Of a stretch of 64,000 nucleotides of DNA, positions 17,101-27,600 are shown in pieces. The notes under the pieces are model-generated. The model ran no database searches. It was given only the letters and a program-made list of their open reading frames with translations, and was not told the DNA's origin. How positions within the stretch are numbered: position 1 is the stretch's first letter; the number at the start of each line of letters is the position of its first letter. Position numbers and translations under genes: made by a program. The DNA comes from Oligoflexus sp. (GTDB lineage Bacteria > Bdellovibrionota_B > Oligoflexia > Oligoflexales > Oligoflexaceae). Location: positions 1 to 64,000 of the forward strand of contig NZ_DASTAT010000108.1 of NCBI RefSeq assembly GCF_035712445.1, in the 5' to 3' direction.

Positions 17101-17968
17101 GACCCAGGAGCAGATGGCCGCGTTGAGCAAGAGCGTGCCCAACTTCATCGAGGAGAAGCGTGAGCTCCTGCAACAGGCAAACCGGATCCTTATCCTTATG
17201 CGCAATCAGATCAAGTCGTTGACGGCTCTCCAAGGTGAAAGTGCTCTCTCGCTCGGCACTTCCAAGAGTGCTCCCTACGTGAGGACCCTTGATGACCTTT
17301 CCAAGCTGAAAGAGGTCATTAAAGCGCCTCTCTTGGCTCAGCAGCAGCCAATCACGATTCAGACGACCCGCATCGTGATTCCGTCAGGCAGTGGATTGGC
17401 TCGCACTTTGGCAACTGAGCGCAAAGCCAGCTTTGAAATCAATCCCTTTGCCCGTGGGCAGATGGAGCGTCTTGGTTATTTCTCGCTTTGGTCCTCCAGC
17501 TTTGATGCTGACACCCTGAATGGTCTGACACAAAATCTTTTGCTCGTTGACGTCAACATAGTGGTTAACTTTTCGGCTTGTCAGAACGCAGAATCCAAAG
17601 TTTACGTACTCAAGCATACTGGAAACGGCTTCGTGTTCAAGGAAACGTCGGAACTCGATGCCACACCAGTTCCCATTATGGTTGTAGCTCAGGCGCGCAA
17701 GGATCTTGCTAATTACGATATCAAGACCACAGGCTCGATTGCTGAAGCTTCGGAAGCCTTCTGGATGAAAAAGTGGCGCTTGAATAACTTCCTGTCGACT
17801 GCCATACCCCCCAATGTGGGTGACGGCGGGACATTGCCACCCCTTTTGGGCTTGCCACTGTTTGGAACTTATGAGTTGACACTGCCACCGCCCAGCGAGG
17901 GCTGCGGCTATGATAACGCAACCTACGTCCTGTACCTGACTTATTCAACAAATCAGCGTCCTTCATAG
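14156..17968 (+). CDS. Giant secreted coiled-coil protein, possible TcA-like subunit
   Basis: 1270 residues with a Sec signal peptide (KIVLALALAFGQGEAFA) after AGGAAG. Residues about 30-250 are a helical, TPR-like or solenoid N-terminus. Residues about 270-480 and 780-1030 are long heptad-rich coiled coils, flanking a central part with several cysteines and an Ala/Ser-rich hydrophobic stretch (near 640-700). The last roughly 220 residues are beta-rich. Their layout (SFEINPF ... RLGYFSLW ... LFGTYELTLPP ... YVLYLTYST) recalls the TcB-binding C-terminus of Tc-toxin TcA subunits, where a helical barrel precedes a beta domain ending in a Leu/Tyr-rich strand. That likeness is my inference by eye and is not proven. 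Co-location with a TcB/TcC-like protein (21681) strengthens it. No receptor-binding inserts typical of insect TcA are visible. Confidence 0.6.
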   Translation: MKSLIKMKIVLALALAFGQGEAFAICKRADIDIAAAQNMAAKFVQNMKVSKARGDIETMTSSYQTFGEAFYNQCQPEEKLKFCGFDCHIELAEYNLFMANDLAYYYKSSNSALKTEGFLAFAQNGISIVETAKELLNKQKSSDFRDYVFQSGRYTLILAQLYMTAGDHWYQSVSETKLERLRFLIGKTLKDSENAESESDKKTKTASELARDNYEKANWVLQSAALEIPEDDQQFSSLSADLFSKRYAIEQRLTSLDKGYIFLNIDPEEFSQISFEKLKTELDSLVGRINEAEKNIENLMGSWKQSKLGRDTEEINEEARRKDISIAQSSYRIAKLEQSAQAMSNTIEAKLLEVGSQKQTFEYERQKFEYEFGLKMKLQELNDRQTLIQSRKEADIIQFDLSDQDRKLNDLRWLMGWELSKTNLEIQVSQFESEIARLESDITIKSNQKDQTGNRKTINSEQIKIANANIQTSKNNQKSLEFERDELNKQQIGSLEAQLCSVRNRMAFVGEALPAYEAKVYSCQVSTVGQTETSYREKMCGPNGLRQRVNAQNINSVAKALCAIGYDSLPPELKNDSIVKQSLTQCEGVTPTTELAFAREIFKKEMELADKEIEASEANRARLYALLTNFLAQTSIAATTQATMETVVKALEASLSVAASIPTTSVCACGLSSGAITTIDVKASMSVAVDSARESASRFITWSKFVLENLEKAQELEIRIKNILAAIEQQKLAKDIKNFHAMQAIAGIMGRSEQFQQDIISKLIERETIIVDCDREGTNLDETKASLRIEHDRLVTEIKSVDLRANNINRSIQNEVLSQQKELSSISVLNAENANLNIELNSIDTELATLRRLREDTKTRKDLVANLQIKINGLERQATAAEEAVARLTKIKNDKLIAIADDEYAQVERVINQNNTFTKKLVEYSDKLQKLDVVDQGLRTEINQFKISMDKQVADEREKLMNTLYLQAADASNGQKEKMFMATQEQMAALSKSVPNFIEEKRELLQQANRILILMRNQIKSLTALQGESALSLGTSKSAPYVRTLDDLSKLKEVIKAPLLAQQQPITIQTTRIVIPSGSGLARTLATERKASFEINPFARGQMERLGYFSLWSSSFDADTLNGLTQNLLLVDVNIVVNFSACQNAESKVYVLKHTGNGFVFKETSELDATPVPIMVVAQARKDLANYDIKTTGSIAEASEAFWMKKWRLNNFLSTAIPPNVGDGGTLPPLLGLPLFGTYELTLPPPSEGCGYDNATYVLYLTYSTNQRPS

Positions 17969-17988
17969 GTACGGATAAGGAACCGATC

Positions 17989-19365
17989 ATGAAAATTTCA
18001 AGACCTCAAAGAGGAACGCAAAATATGAAGACGTGGGTTCGCCTTTTCGCAAGCGTCCTGATCATAGGCACCTCAGTCGCGCAAGCTGAGACCCCCGAGC
18101 TTTCCATCGAGCAAAGCTGGGTGGAAGGGATCGGTGGAAACTGCGCGGGGCTTCGCGCAAATCTCGTGCCGGCCGAAGCGGATTTCCGTGAGGGGCTTTG
18201 CCAATATCATAGCGATTCGCGCCCCAGTGCGGCGGATGAAGTCACGGCCCGTGTTGAACGCTGGCAGAGACTGCAGAATCAGGGACTCGATGCTCCACGG
18301 CAGGTCGTTGCGAGTTTGATGGAAGGCCTTGCTCACTGTCAAAGAGCACGTCTGGCCTTGCCTCAGATCAACCGCGACGTGAGTGAGCGCGCTGCTTTTT
18401 GCCAGGCCCGTGAAAACGGACTGGCGTCTCTGCGCTCGATTCGCTGGGAATATGCACGCGTGAATTATGCGGCGGATACTGGTCGCGATGTGACGCAACT
18501 TATTGAAGAGGTCGCCTCGTGCCAGGACGTGACCCAGGGTCCCTTGAACTCCCGCTTCAACTCCATCTGCGGTATCGTCGAAGGGGTCACCGCGGAACGT
18601 GAGCAGGCCGTCGTGGACGCTACTTACGCCGAGGTATCGAGAAAATATTTCGGAGGAACCTCCCCGATCACTCAGCTCCTGGTCGAAAAGAAGACCATGA
18701 CCGAGAAAGTGGTCGAAGGCATGGAAGGCCGTGTACAAGCCGGTGAAGCCAAGGCTGCCGCTACTGCACAAGCCTATCAGCCTGCCCGGGCTTACTTTGA
18801 CATCAATGTTGCTCCTGCTCTCGACAAAGTCGTTGAAGATTACAAGTGGTCCTATTCCACAGCTAAAGCCATCCTCGCGCGTTACGATGAATGGCAGAAG
18901 GGTCTGCTGACGGACAAGGATGACAAGGGCAACACAGTGGATCTCAGCAATGTTCTCGCCGGCGATGCACCGACTTCTCTGGCCAAGCTTCTCGACAGCC
19001 GCATCGACGATATGGGCCCCATTACTGGCTATGCAGGGACCATCAAGCTGGCTGGTGAGCGCATGCAGAAGCTCCAAGGGCTCAAAGCTCAGAATACCCA
19101 GCTCGCCAGGAAAATGTGTGCGATGTACTACTGCTACATCGCAGTCGGTCCGGAATCGGACAGCTTTTACAAGCGCGCTTGCAATACTCCGGCTCTTTTC
19201 TCGCAGCAGAAGAACCCTCTTTGCGAGAACACCAAGCAGAAGCTGGTGGTCGACGGAACGAGTCAGACAGCACGGGAATTCTGTGCAGCTTATGGATTCG
19301 ATGTCGCGAAATACGGAACGGTCGGCCTGAGCTTCGATCAGGTCAGCAGCTGTGAAATCAAATGA
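17989..19365 (+). CDS. Secreted helical protein of unknown function
   Basis: 458 residues from ATG 17989 (AAGGAA 7 bases upstream). A second in-frame ATG at 18025 also has a good AGAGGA and would give a more standard signal peptide (VRLFASVLIIGTSVAQA), so the true start is open. The mature protein is predicted helical, with Ala/Gln/Glu-rich amphipathic stretches in the middle (about 220-330). It has a Cys-containing C-terminus (CAMYYC, RACN, CENT, EFCAAYG, SSCEIK) that probably forms disulfides in the periplasm. No family is recognised. It lies 20 bp after the giant coiled-coil gene and before the beta-helix-like lipoprotein, within the same presumed operon. Confidence 0.65.
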   Translation: MKISRPQRGTQNMKTWVRLFASVLIIGTSVAQAETPELSIEQSWVEGIGGNCAGLRANLVPAEADFREGLCQYHSDSRPSAADEVTARVERWQRLQNQGLDAPRQVVASLMEGLAHCQRARLALPQINRDVSERAAFCQARENGLASLRSIRWEYARVNYAADTGRDVTQLIEEVASCQDVTQGPLNSRFNSICGIVEGVTAEREQAVVDATYAEVSRKYFGGTSPITQLLVEKKTMTEKVVEGMEGRVQAGEAKAAATAQAYQPARAYFDINVAPALDKVVEDYKWSYSTAKAILARYDEWQKGLLTDKDDKGNTVDLSNVLAGDAPTSLAKLLDSRIDDMGPITGYAGTIKLAGERMQKLQGLKAQNTQLARKMCAMYYCYIAVGPESDSFYKRACNTPALFSQQKNPLCENTKQKLVVDGTSQTAREFCAAYGFDVAKYGTVGLSFDQVSSCEIK

Positions 19366-19379
19366 GAAGGATGCATGAT

Positions 19380-21671
19380 ATGAAAAAAATTTTTGCTTTG
19401 AGCGCGATTCTGGTCGCGGGTTTTCTGAGTGCATGCCATTCGGAAGAAACGAGTCAGTTGAATGTGATTCAGGTAGGTGATGCCGGCGGCGTGGCTGAAA
19501 TCCGGGTTGTGGGTTACGACACCTTGGATTCCAAGAAGCGCTATTTCGTGGCTGCTGGCCGCAATCTTCATGTGGTGACGGGTTGTCAGTCCCTGGGCGA
19601 GCTCGACGCGCTTTTGGATACCAAAACTGGCGCTGATCTTCCCAACAAGGATCTTTTGACCCTGATCTCTCCATTGGAAGATAACAGCCAGCTAATCTTG
19701 CGAAGCGAACTGTCGTGCCATGGTGAATTTCTGCCTAGGAACTATGATTCGAAGACCCCAGATGATCCCATTCTTTACATCGACGATAACCGTTATTTCC
19801 TTGGTACCGGTGAAGCCGGTGAATACTACAGCATCGACAGTACGGCCGCGGGCTGCGTCTATAACTTCGCCAATCAACTTTTTGGTTTTGAAAAGCGAAC
19901 TCCTTATCTGGCTTTTGGTCGTCCCGAAGATGCGAACCAGGTACTTGATCTGAGCTGCGCCAGCGCTGATACCACCAAGTATCGCCTGTCCGTCTTCAAA
20001 CCTAACCCTGCCCGTCCTCTGCCTTTTGGAGCTTTGGTATTCCTCGGCTATCAGGATGTCGATTCGAAGAGTACGAAGGTTGACACTATCCTCCGCTTTC
20101 ATCGGGTCAATGGGCAGCTGATCAAATATGCGAGTCCTGAATACGATGCTTTGATCACCGAGCTGTCAACGCAATACAAAATCAAGCCGGAAGATATCAA
20201 GTCGGTGAATATTTCTGAGGTGAATCTTAGTGCAGACAAGGTTTTCTTCGATTACTGTCAGGGAACCTGTACAGCTTTTCAACCCAAGATCGAAACGCTC
20301 GTCGTTCGCCCCGCGCCCCGTCTTGCAGCGTTGCCTGCAGCACCTGTGGTCAATACACTGGCTGATGTTGAACTCGATGCCCAGCAGGCAGCAGAAGCGA
20401 AGCTGGACAAGTCGAACAGCTATCGTTTCGTGGGCTGTGATGACCTGATGAAGAAGATCGGCCTCGCGGGAAGCAGTCGGGAATGGTTCAGTACAGTTCG
20501 GGCCCAGCTGATGGGTCAGCGCAAGGTGAATGGCAGTGTCTTCGCTTGCCCCAAGGTGGCCCAGCAGGTTTCCTGTGAAAAGATCCTGGATCGTTCGCTG
20601 TACACCGTTGCTGATTTCAATAAGGTTCTGGAAGATAAGACCCGTTGTCCGAGCGGAACCACGCAACAGATTATTAAACTGGATTCCAACGTGGTCGTGG
20701 AAGGGGTGGATCCGATTCGTATCGGTTCCAACGTGGGATATTCCGATACCCGCTTTCAGCCTTTGGTTCCTTCGGACACTCGGGCTTTGACCTATCGTTT
20801 CCTTTGTACCAGCAAAGACAAGTGCATGCCGGCCTCACCTACCGACGTAAGGACGTTTACGATATCCGGCCGCAAGAACGTGCTGATACAGGGCGTGGAG
20901 CTGAAAGCAGCTATTAATAGCGGGAGCTTTCTGTCGGACAATGAAAGCAGCACGCTACGATTCAGCGGCATTGAAGTCAATGATGGGGCTGTCCTGACTC
21001 TTCTCAAGTCGTCTATCAAACGCAGTGAATACAAGAGCCGGAACCTTTGGAACATGGGCTCCAGGATCCTTACGACCCTGACCGATGAAAACGGTTTCCC
21101 CATTCAAAACGTGGAACGTTCGAAACTTTACTGTCTGGATTGCGGCATTGAAGTGGAAAACATTGCTGTCGACGCCACCGACAGTCAGGTCTTCATCCAA
21201 GGCCGTGAGAAAGAAGCTACTGTGCAAGGCACCAACGTAGCCCTGGCGCTGCGTGGTTCGGCGGAAGTGCTGACAGCCAAGACCAGGCTGCAGGGTGATA
21301 ATCTTTCGCTCATGGGCGCGACAAGCCGGCAGTTCATCAAAGACAGCCAGCTCAAGATCACGGGCAATACACTTGTGAAACCTGTGGCCGCCTTTAAGTT
21401 TCTGAGCCGCAGTGTGACTCAGCCCTTCACTCTGGAGCTGCAGAACAACGCGATCTCGGGTTTGCCTGCTGAACAGGTGAGCAACTTCCAATTTGCAGAC
21501 TTCTCCGGTTCCGATGGATCGGCTGTTCTGCAGATGGGTCCAGGCCAGTTCTCGCGCCTGAGCGAGGATCGGAAGCAGGACTTGCCCATTTCTGATGATG
21601 AGGTGGGATATTTCCTGCGCTGCTCGGGCAAGGGCAAACTGATTTTCAAATTCAAGAACTATTGTCTTTAA
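19380..21671 (+). CDS. Beta-helix-like lipoprotein, distant relative of the N-module family
   Basis: About 763 residues from ATG 19380, 8 bases after AGAAGG; the ATG at 19362 overlapping the previous stop is less likely. The lipobox is LSAC. The first half contains blocks that echo the module shared by the four earlier lipoproteins: SELSCHG, then ILYIDDNRYFLG, then GCVYNFANQLFGFE. A second weaker echo, SYRFVGCDDLMKKIG, lies near residue 355. The second half (about 430-740) has short Val/Ile/Gly/Asn-rich strands (VLIQGVELKA, GIEVNDGAVLTLLKSS, VFIQGREKEATVQG, LKITGNTLV) typical of a right-handed parallel beta-helix. The product may be a surface-anchored adaptor for the Rhs protein encoded 9 bp downstream. 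Function is unproven. Confidence 0.65.
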   Translation: MKKIFALSAILVAGFLSACHSEETSQLNVIQVGDAGGVAEIRVVGYDTLDSKKRYFVAAGRNLHVVTGCQSLGELDALLDTKTGADLPNKDLLTLISPLEDNSQLILRSELSCHGEFLPRNYDSKTPDDPILYIDDNRYFLGTGEAGEYYSIDSTAAGCVYNFANQLFGFEKRTPYLAFGRPEDANQVLDLSCASADTTKYRLSVFKPNPARPLPFGALVFLGYQDVDSKSTKVDTILRFHRVNGQLIKYASPEYDALITELSTQYKIKPEDIKSVNISEVNLSADKVFFDYCQGTCTAFQPKIETLVVRPAPRLAALPAAPVVNTLADVELDAQQAAEAKLDKSNSYRFVGCDDLMKKIGLAGSSREWFSTVRAQLMGQRKVNGSVFACPKVAQQVSCEKILDRSLYTVADFNKVLEDKTRCPSGTTQQIIKLDSNVVVEGVDPIRIGSNVGYSDTRFQPLVPSDTRALTYRFLCTSKDKCMPASPTDVRTFTISGRKNVLIQGVELKAAINSGSFLSDNESSTLRFSGIEVNDGAVLTLLKSSIKRSEYKSRNLWNMGSRILTTLTDENGFPIQNVERSKLYCLDCGIEVENIAVDATDSQVFIQGREKEATVQGTNVALALRGSAEVLTAKTRLQGDNLSLMGATSRQFIKDSQLKITGNTLVKPVAAFKFLSRSVTQPFTLELQNNAISGLPAEQVSNFQFADFSGSDGSAVLQMGPGQFSRLSEDRKQDLPISDDEVGYFLRCSGKGKLIFKFKNYCL

Positions 21672-21680
21672 GGATCTGTG

Positions 21681-24600
21681 ATGAGAGCGAAGCGATTCAT
21701 TGGACTGTTTCTTCTTTGCAATGTGTGGACCTCGCTTTCAGCACAGGACAAGTCCGGTGCCCGCTCGGGTCTGGTGAAAATACCGGAAGCGGGCGGAACG
21801 GTCGGGACAGAGGGTGGCTCGTTCAGCGTCAGCAACAATAAAGGCGCCAGCCAGTATACTCTGCCACTGCCGGATCTTCCAACGCGTGCGGGCTTTGGCC
21901 CGTCCGTTCAGCTTATCTATGACCAATTCACAGGTGATCGTGGCCAGGGCTTTGGTATTGGCTGGTCTCTTTCCGTGCCCTCCATCGACGTGTCCCTGGA
22001 ACTGGGCATTCCTTTGAAGGGGCAACTCGAAACGGGTGAATTCCGCAATTACCTCACAATGCAGGGCCAAAAGCTGGCCTTCATGCGCCGCGACGCCGAT
22101 ACGTTGATTTATAGGCTGGAAGCGTCGGAGGAGGAAGTACGGATCACCTGGCACAAGAATGCGTATAGCCTTCCCTATGCGAAGGGTGATGCTTCGATAC
22201 CCTCAGGTTTTGAGGTTCTCTATTCGGATGGCCGACGTCAGCTCTTCAGTGGTGATGTCTCTGTGGCGGAAGGCAGTGCTGAGGTGATCACGCGCTATCC
22301 CCTGGTTGCGGAAGTCGCACCTTGGGGTGAGGTCATTCAGTATTCCTATCTTAAAGACGGTGGCCGGAGTTATCTGTCTGATATCACCTTCGCTGGTGGC
22401 GCGTCCCGTTATCATTTCGAGATGTTTGATGGCCTCGGTCACCTGACCTCCTATATGATGGGCTATCCGCAGCAAAGCCGTAAGCTTTACAGCAGGCTCG
22501 TGGCCAGCTTCGGCGATGCCGTCCAGGCCCAGTGGTGCTTCGCGTATGTCGGACGCAATAGTCTGGATCGCCTCGACTTTGCTGTGAAAGCGCATCCTGA
22601 TTGCTCCGCCCAGGCGGCTCGTGATCTCTTTCCCGCGATTAACAACGATTCCTTGTCCGTGCTCGATGAGATGCGAGCCATCTATCGGTTCGGCAGCGAC
22701 TCGAAGCTTCAGAGCAATACCGATCGTCTTCCTTCCATTACTTTTCAGTATTCATCCTGGACCGAGGACAGCCTTGCCAAACGGGATCTGGTCTATCCGA
22801 TTCCGCAGCTGGTGAGCGAGACAGGGTTTTCTGTCGAGAATTATGAGCTGGCGGATGTGAACCATGATGGACTGGTGGATGCCCTTCGTCGCAATAGCAA
22901 TGGCACCAGCGATGTGTTTTATGCGACAGGTGATCTGAAGCAGCCTTTTTCTGCCCCAAGTTTCTGGACAGTGAAACGCGGATCGGTACAGGTTTCGCCG
23001 GATCTTTCGTCACCTGGGTTTCACTTTGCTGATTTCAATGGTGACTCCTATGTGGACCTTCTGCAGATCAATGCCAGCGGAAGTGACAGCGCTATTTATT
23101 TGGGCGAAGTCGGCGGAACTTTCCAGTGGACCGGGCAGATGTTGCGTTTGAGTCAGGACAATGCCCTCGGTGTTTCCTCGTTCGAAAGAGGTCGCGCTCA
23201 GTTTCACGACATCAATGCTGATGGTCTGACTGATATTCTGACAACGGATTTTGACGCATCCGGTGCCACCGTTTGGAAAGTCTATCTGAATACGTCCACG
23301 AAAAATGGCAATCGCTGGAACTTCCGCTTTTTGCCCAAGACATTTCGCTTTCCCTTCAGCCGCACAACCATGAACCTCGCGGATCCCAATTTCCGTTTGG
23401 TCGACGCGAATGGTGACCAGCTTCCGGACGTTATCTATCTTAGCGCGTCCCCTGAGGCTGATAAGAGTGGACTTTGCCTGTATATTAATAACGGGCGCCT
23501 TTATGCCAACAAGGCTCAGGATCTGCTCTTCGGCACTCAAGAGGACGCCGATCCGCGCTGTGGAGAAGGCGGTCGTTTCCTGGGTTTGAAGGGACTGCGC
23601 GGGCAGCCTAATCTGTCCGGTCTCTGGCTCATCGATGTGAACGGCGATGGCATCATGGATGTTACAACTCTTGGGGAAGCAAGCACAGAACTCCTTGTCT
23701 GGCTGGGTTATGGTGATCAGACTCTGGCTGACGTGCCTTTGAATTTGCAGTTGAATCTGCCCTTGACCGTATCTGGCGGTGTGGATGCCTCGCGAAGCCG
23801 CGTGGCAGATATTGATGGGGATGGCCAGCTGGAAGTCCTTCTGTTCGAAGCTGGAGCCGACGCCAAATCCAAGGCCGTCATGATAGATTTCAACCGTCAG
23901 GCAGATCGTCAACTCATCAAATCGAACCTTATGACTACCGTCGCCTTCGAATCCGGCCTTCGGTATGATATCCGCTATGCGACTTCGACGACCGAGCGTC
24001 TGCGTGATCAGCGACTCGGATTGCCGGTCTCACCTCTGCATTTTCCGGTTGTATTGGCCAAGCAGCTAGTCATTTCGCAAGGCGTGCCGTCGTTAGCTCG
24101 GGAATCTGTGGAAGTTCAGGAATTTTTCTATCACAAACCCTTTTACGATGCTGATGCCAAAGAATTTCTTGGCTTCAGCGATCTGGAGATCCTGCGTTAC
24201 GGCGATAATTACGCTGAAGAGTCTTCACTGATCCGAGAAAGCTATTATACTTTCGGCGAAGATCGGGCCGCGCGGAAGCTTGCCGGCAAGCTTAAGGAAA
24301 AGCTGGTATTCCGCGTCGGAGACGATGCGCAGTATAGGGAAAAGGCGGCGCGCAGCAATCGATTCGATCCCACCGATCCGGCCACTCATTCCTGGCTGGA
24401 TGAATCACAGCGCCAGGGGCTTCCTGTTGGCAAGCAGCTGGTGAGTCGTGAGAGTTCCGTATGGGAGACTGTGCCCCAGAGTGGAAGCTGGCTGTTTTTA
24501 AGGCTTTTGGAGCAAAACTCCCAGCGCAATTCAGACGAGGAAGGGGAAGGCACGGCTTCACCTTATAAGAAGAAGGTCGTGTATGAGGACTTTGATTCCT

Positions 24601-27600
24601 ACAATTTTCCCAAGATGATTCGTGAAAGCGTGAGCGCAGTCAAGGCGCCTTTTGATCAGACTCTGCCCGAAGTCGTGACGGAAACCGCCCTGGATTATGA
24701 AGACTCGCGGCGCAAGTTAAAGGATCTGGGTATTCTGTCTTTGCCTGACTATCAGTTGGTTCAGCGCGGGGGTGAAGTACTTTCATACCGGCGCTATGCC
24801 TATGACAATCGCGGGCTGACTGAGCAGGAGACCGATTATGTTCAGAGTCGCCTGACCCAGGATATACCCGCTTTTTCTGGTGAACGTTTGAAGGAATACG
24901 ACCGAATTGTGAACTTTAGCTACGATGACTTCGGCAACCGAGCCAGCGTTCGCGATGGTCTGGGTCTCGTGGAGTCCGTGGATTACGATCCCCAGGGGAT
25001 TTTTGCCATTCGCCGCACCCTTCCAAAAGCCAGCCCGAATGCGGACGACCTTGTCTGGAATTTTGACTATAAGAATGGTCGACTCGACTCTTTCACTAGT
25101 CCGCTCGGCTATAAAATGTCCATAGCCTACGATACCCTCGGCCGTCGTACTCAGTTTCTAGGGTCGGATGGCAGTGAACAGCGCTATGAATACAGACAAG
25201 GCCTGAAGGGGCAGCCGACCTTTATCAAAACACGTGTGCGGCGCTATGCAGATCAGGCGAAGCCAGACATTGGCGAAACCCCATGGATTGAACGACTCGA
25301 AGCCTATCGGGCAGACGGTCAGCGAATCGCGTCTGTGGAAGATGCCAGCGAAGGTTTCAAGAACGGCCGCAAAGGTATTCGTGTGAAAGAATATGCGGCC
25401 TATGATCGTAATAAGCGCAAAATCTTCACCTGGACGCCTTATACGATTTTCGATGGCAGTCCTTCGGTCACCAAGCTGTTTGCGAGCGGTGCAGCTATCC
25501 CCATACCGTCTGATCAGATTGGTCTGCGCACTCGTTATGATTATTTGGGGCGCGTGGCCCAGGAAAGTTACCCGTCGGGCATGGAAGTCCGTTATCAGTA
25601 TGCACCTTGGGGTTTTCTGACGAAGCAAACCTACGATCGTCGTGGCAAGGCGGTGGAAACTGTCAATTATCAAATTCAGCATGGCCTTGGCCTCTATGCT
25701 TCCGTTGAACAGGATTCCAAAGGTGGTGAGACACAGGTTACACGTGTCGAGCGCGATGCCCTTGGCAATCTCACGAGGATAAGCCTGCCGGGGGACGTGG
25801 CGCGGACCCTGGTCTATGACAACCGTGGGCTTTTGGAGCAGCAAGTCATCCCGGGCCTTGGGCAAACCTTTTATCTTTACGATCAAAGGGGGCGGATGAC
25901 GGCCACGGTGAAGGTCGACGAGTCCGGGAAGAGCACGAGGACCGTGGAAAACGTTTACGACAATCAGAATCGCCTGACTTCGCAGATCCAGGACGGCCAG
26001 TTAACAGTCAGTAACACCTATGATGTCTATCCAGATCAGGCCGTACCTCAGAGCCGCTACCACATAGCCGTTCCGCGTCCCTTGGGTTTGATCACCGGCA
26101 GCAAGCGCTTTGATCACGAGCATAAGCTTTTTGATCATGAGGAAAGACTGTCTTATGCAGCGAACGGATTGATGGTCGCCAAATCAGTATCTGTCGGAGG
26201 CCGTGCCTTTGCTGAAGAATATTCGCATCTGCTCGATGGCACTGTAAAAGCGGTTCGCAATCCGAGTGGGACAGAGGGTTTCTACACTCTGGATGAAGCC
26301 GGCCTTCTGAAGACCGTTAGAATCCGGCTTCCGGGTTCCAATGCCCTTGAGTCTGTCATTGATGGCATTGGCTACAATGGCAAAGGTCAGCTGGATGAAA
26401 TACTTTATCGTCCTGTGAATGGAACGCATTCCATCACAGACCTGGAGTACGACCCGAAAACACTGCTGATGAAGTCCATTCGCTCACAATATAGTGCGAA
26501 CGGACAGGCGATCGTCCTGCAGGATCTGGCTATTCAGATGGATGGTTATAACAATATCCTCGAGATCGACGATCGCAATACAGAAACAAGCTACGGGCAC
26601 ATCAACCGGTCGGCTCGCTTTGATTATGACTGGAAGAGCCAGCTGATCATGGCCGAACGCTATAAGAAAACCCTGCAGTATGCCTACGATGTCGCAGGGG
26701 TCATGACGCGAAATGATGAGCATGGGCCAGGCGAGATTCTGCCCCAGGCTGCTTCACCGCTGATCCCGCAGGGTCCGGGTATGCTTCACTATCAGTTTGA
26801 TGGCTTCGGCCAGCTCATCAAGAGTCCCAAGGTCCTGAACGCGGAGTATAACGCTTTGGGCCAGCTCGTGGGAGTTGAAACGGCCAAATACCGTTCAGTC
26901 TTCGGTTACAATGCCCAGGGCGAGCGGATTTATAAGCAGGTTACGGATAAGGCACGCGGTGAGGTTCGCCTTTCGCTTTATCCCATGGAAAGCGTCGCGG
27001 TCGAACCTGCCGGAACTCAGTCCTATATTTTTGTCGGGAACTCGCGGCTCGTCCGGTTGGAAGAGAGCACGGGTGAATGGTACTATTATCTGAAGGACCA
27101 TATCGGCTCGTCGGATATCGTTATGCATTCCAGTGGGAAGCCGGTGGAGCAGATGCTCTATCAGCCTTATGGCAGTGAAGAGGACCCTGATACCATGTCG
27201 AGCGCATGGCGTGAGCATACTCAGACGAATAAAGCCATTACGCCCAAGGAGAAGACCCATCACCGGTTTACGGGGCATTATTTGGACGATGATTCGGGGC
27301 TTTATTATATGAAGGCTCGATTCTACGATCCGTTGCTGGGACGATTTGTGCAACCTGATCCTTTGTTTTTGGATCAGCCTCAGCTTTGTCTGAAGAATGT
27401 TATTGAGTGTAATCTTTATTCGTATGCGCGGAATAATCCGCTGAAGTTCAGCGATCCGACGGGGCAGGATGCGGTATTCATTGCTTTCCCCGAATATAAA
27501 GTGAGTGTGGAGCAGCAAACAAAATGGGTTCCCAGCGCCCTGCGGAGTATCGTGGGCCTTGATAACAAGGGACGATTGAGCGGCCTTGGCCACGCTGGGG

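Noticed and set aside
18073..19674. Long minus-strand open frame of 533 codons
   Set aside because: It is antisense to two secreted-protein genes whose plus-strand frames have signal peptides and ribosome-binding sites; its sequence has no recognisable domain.
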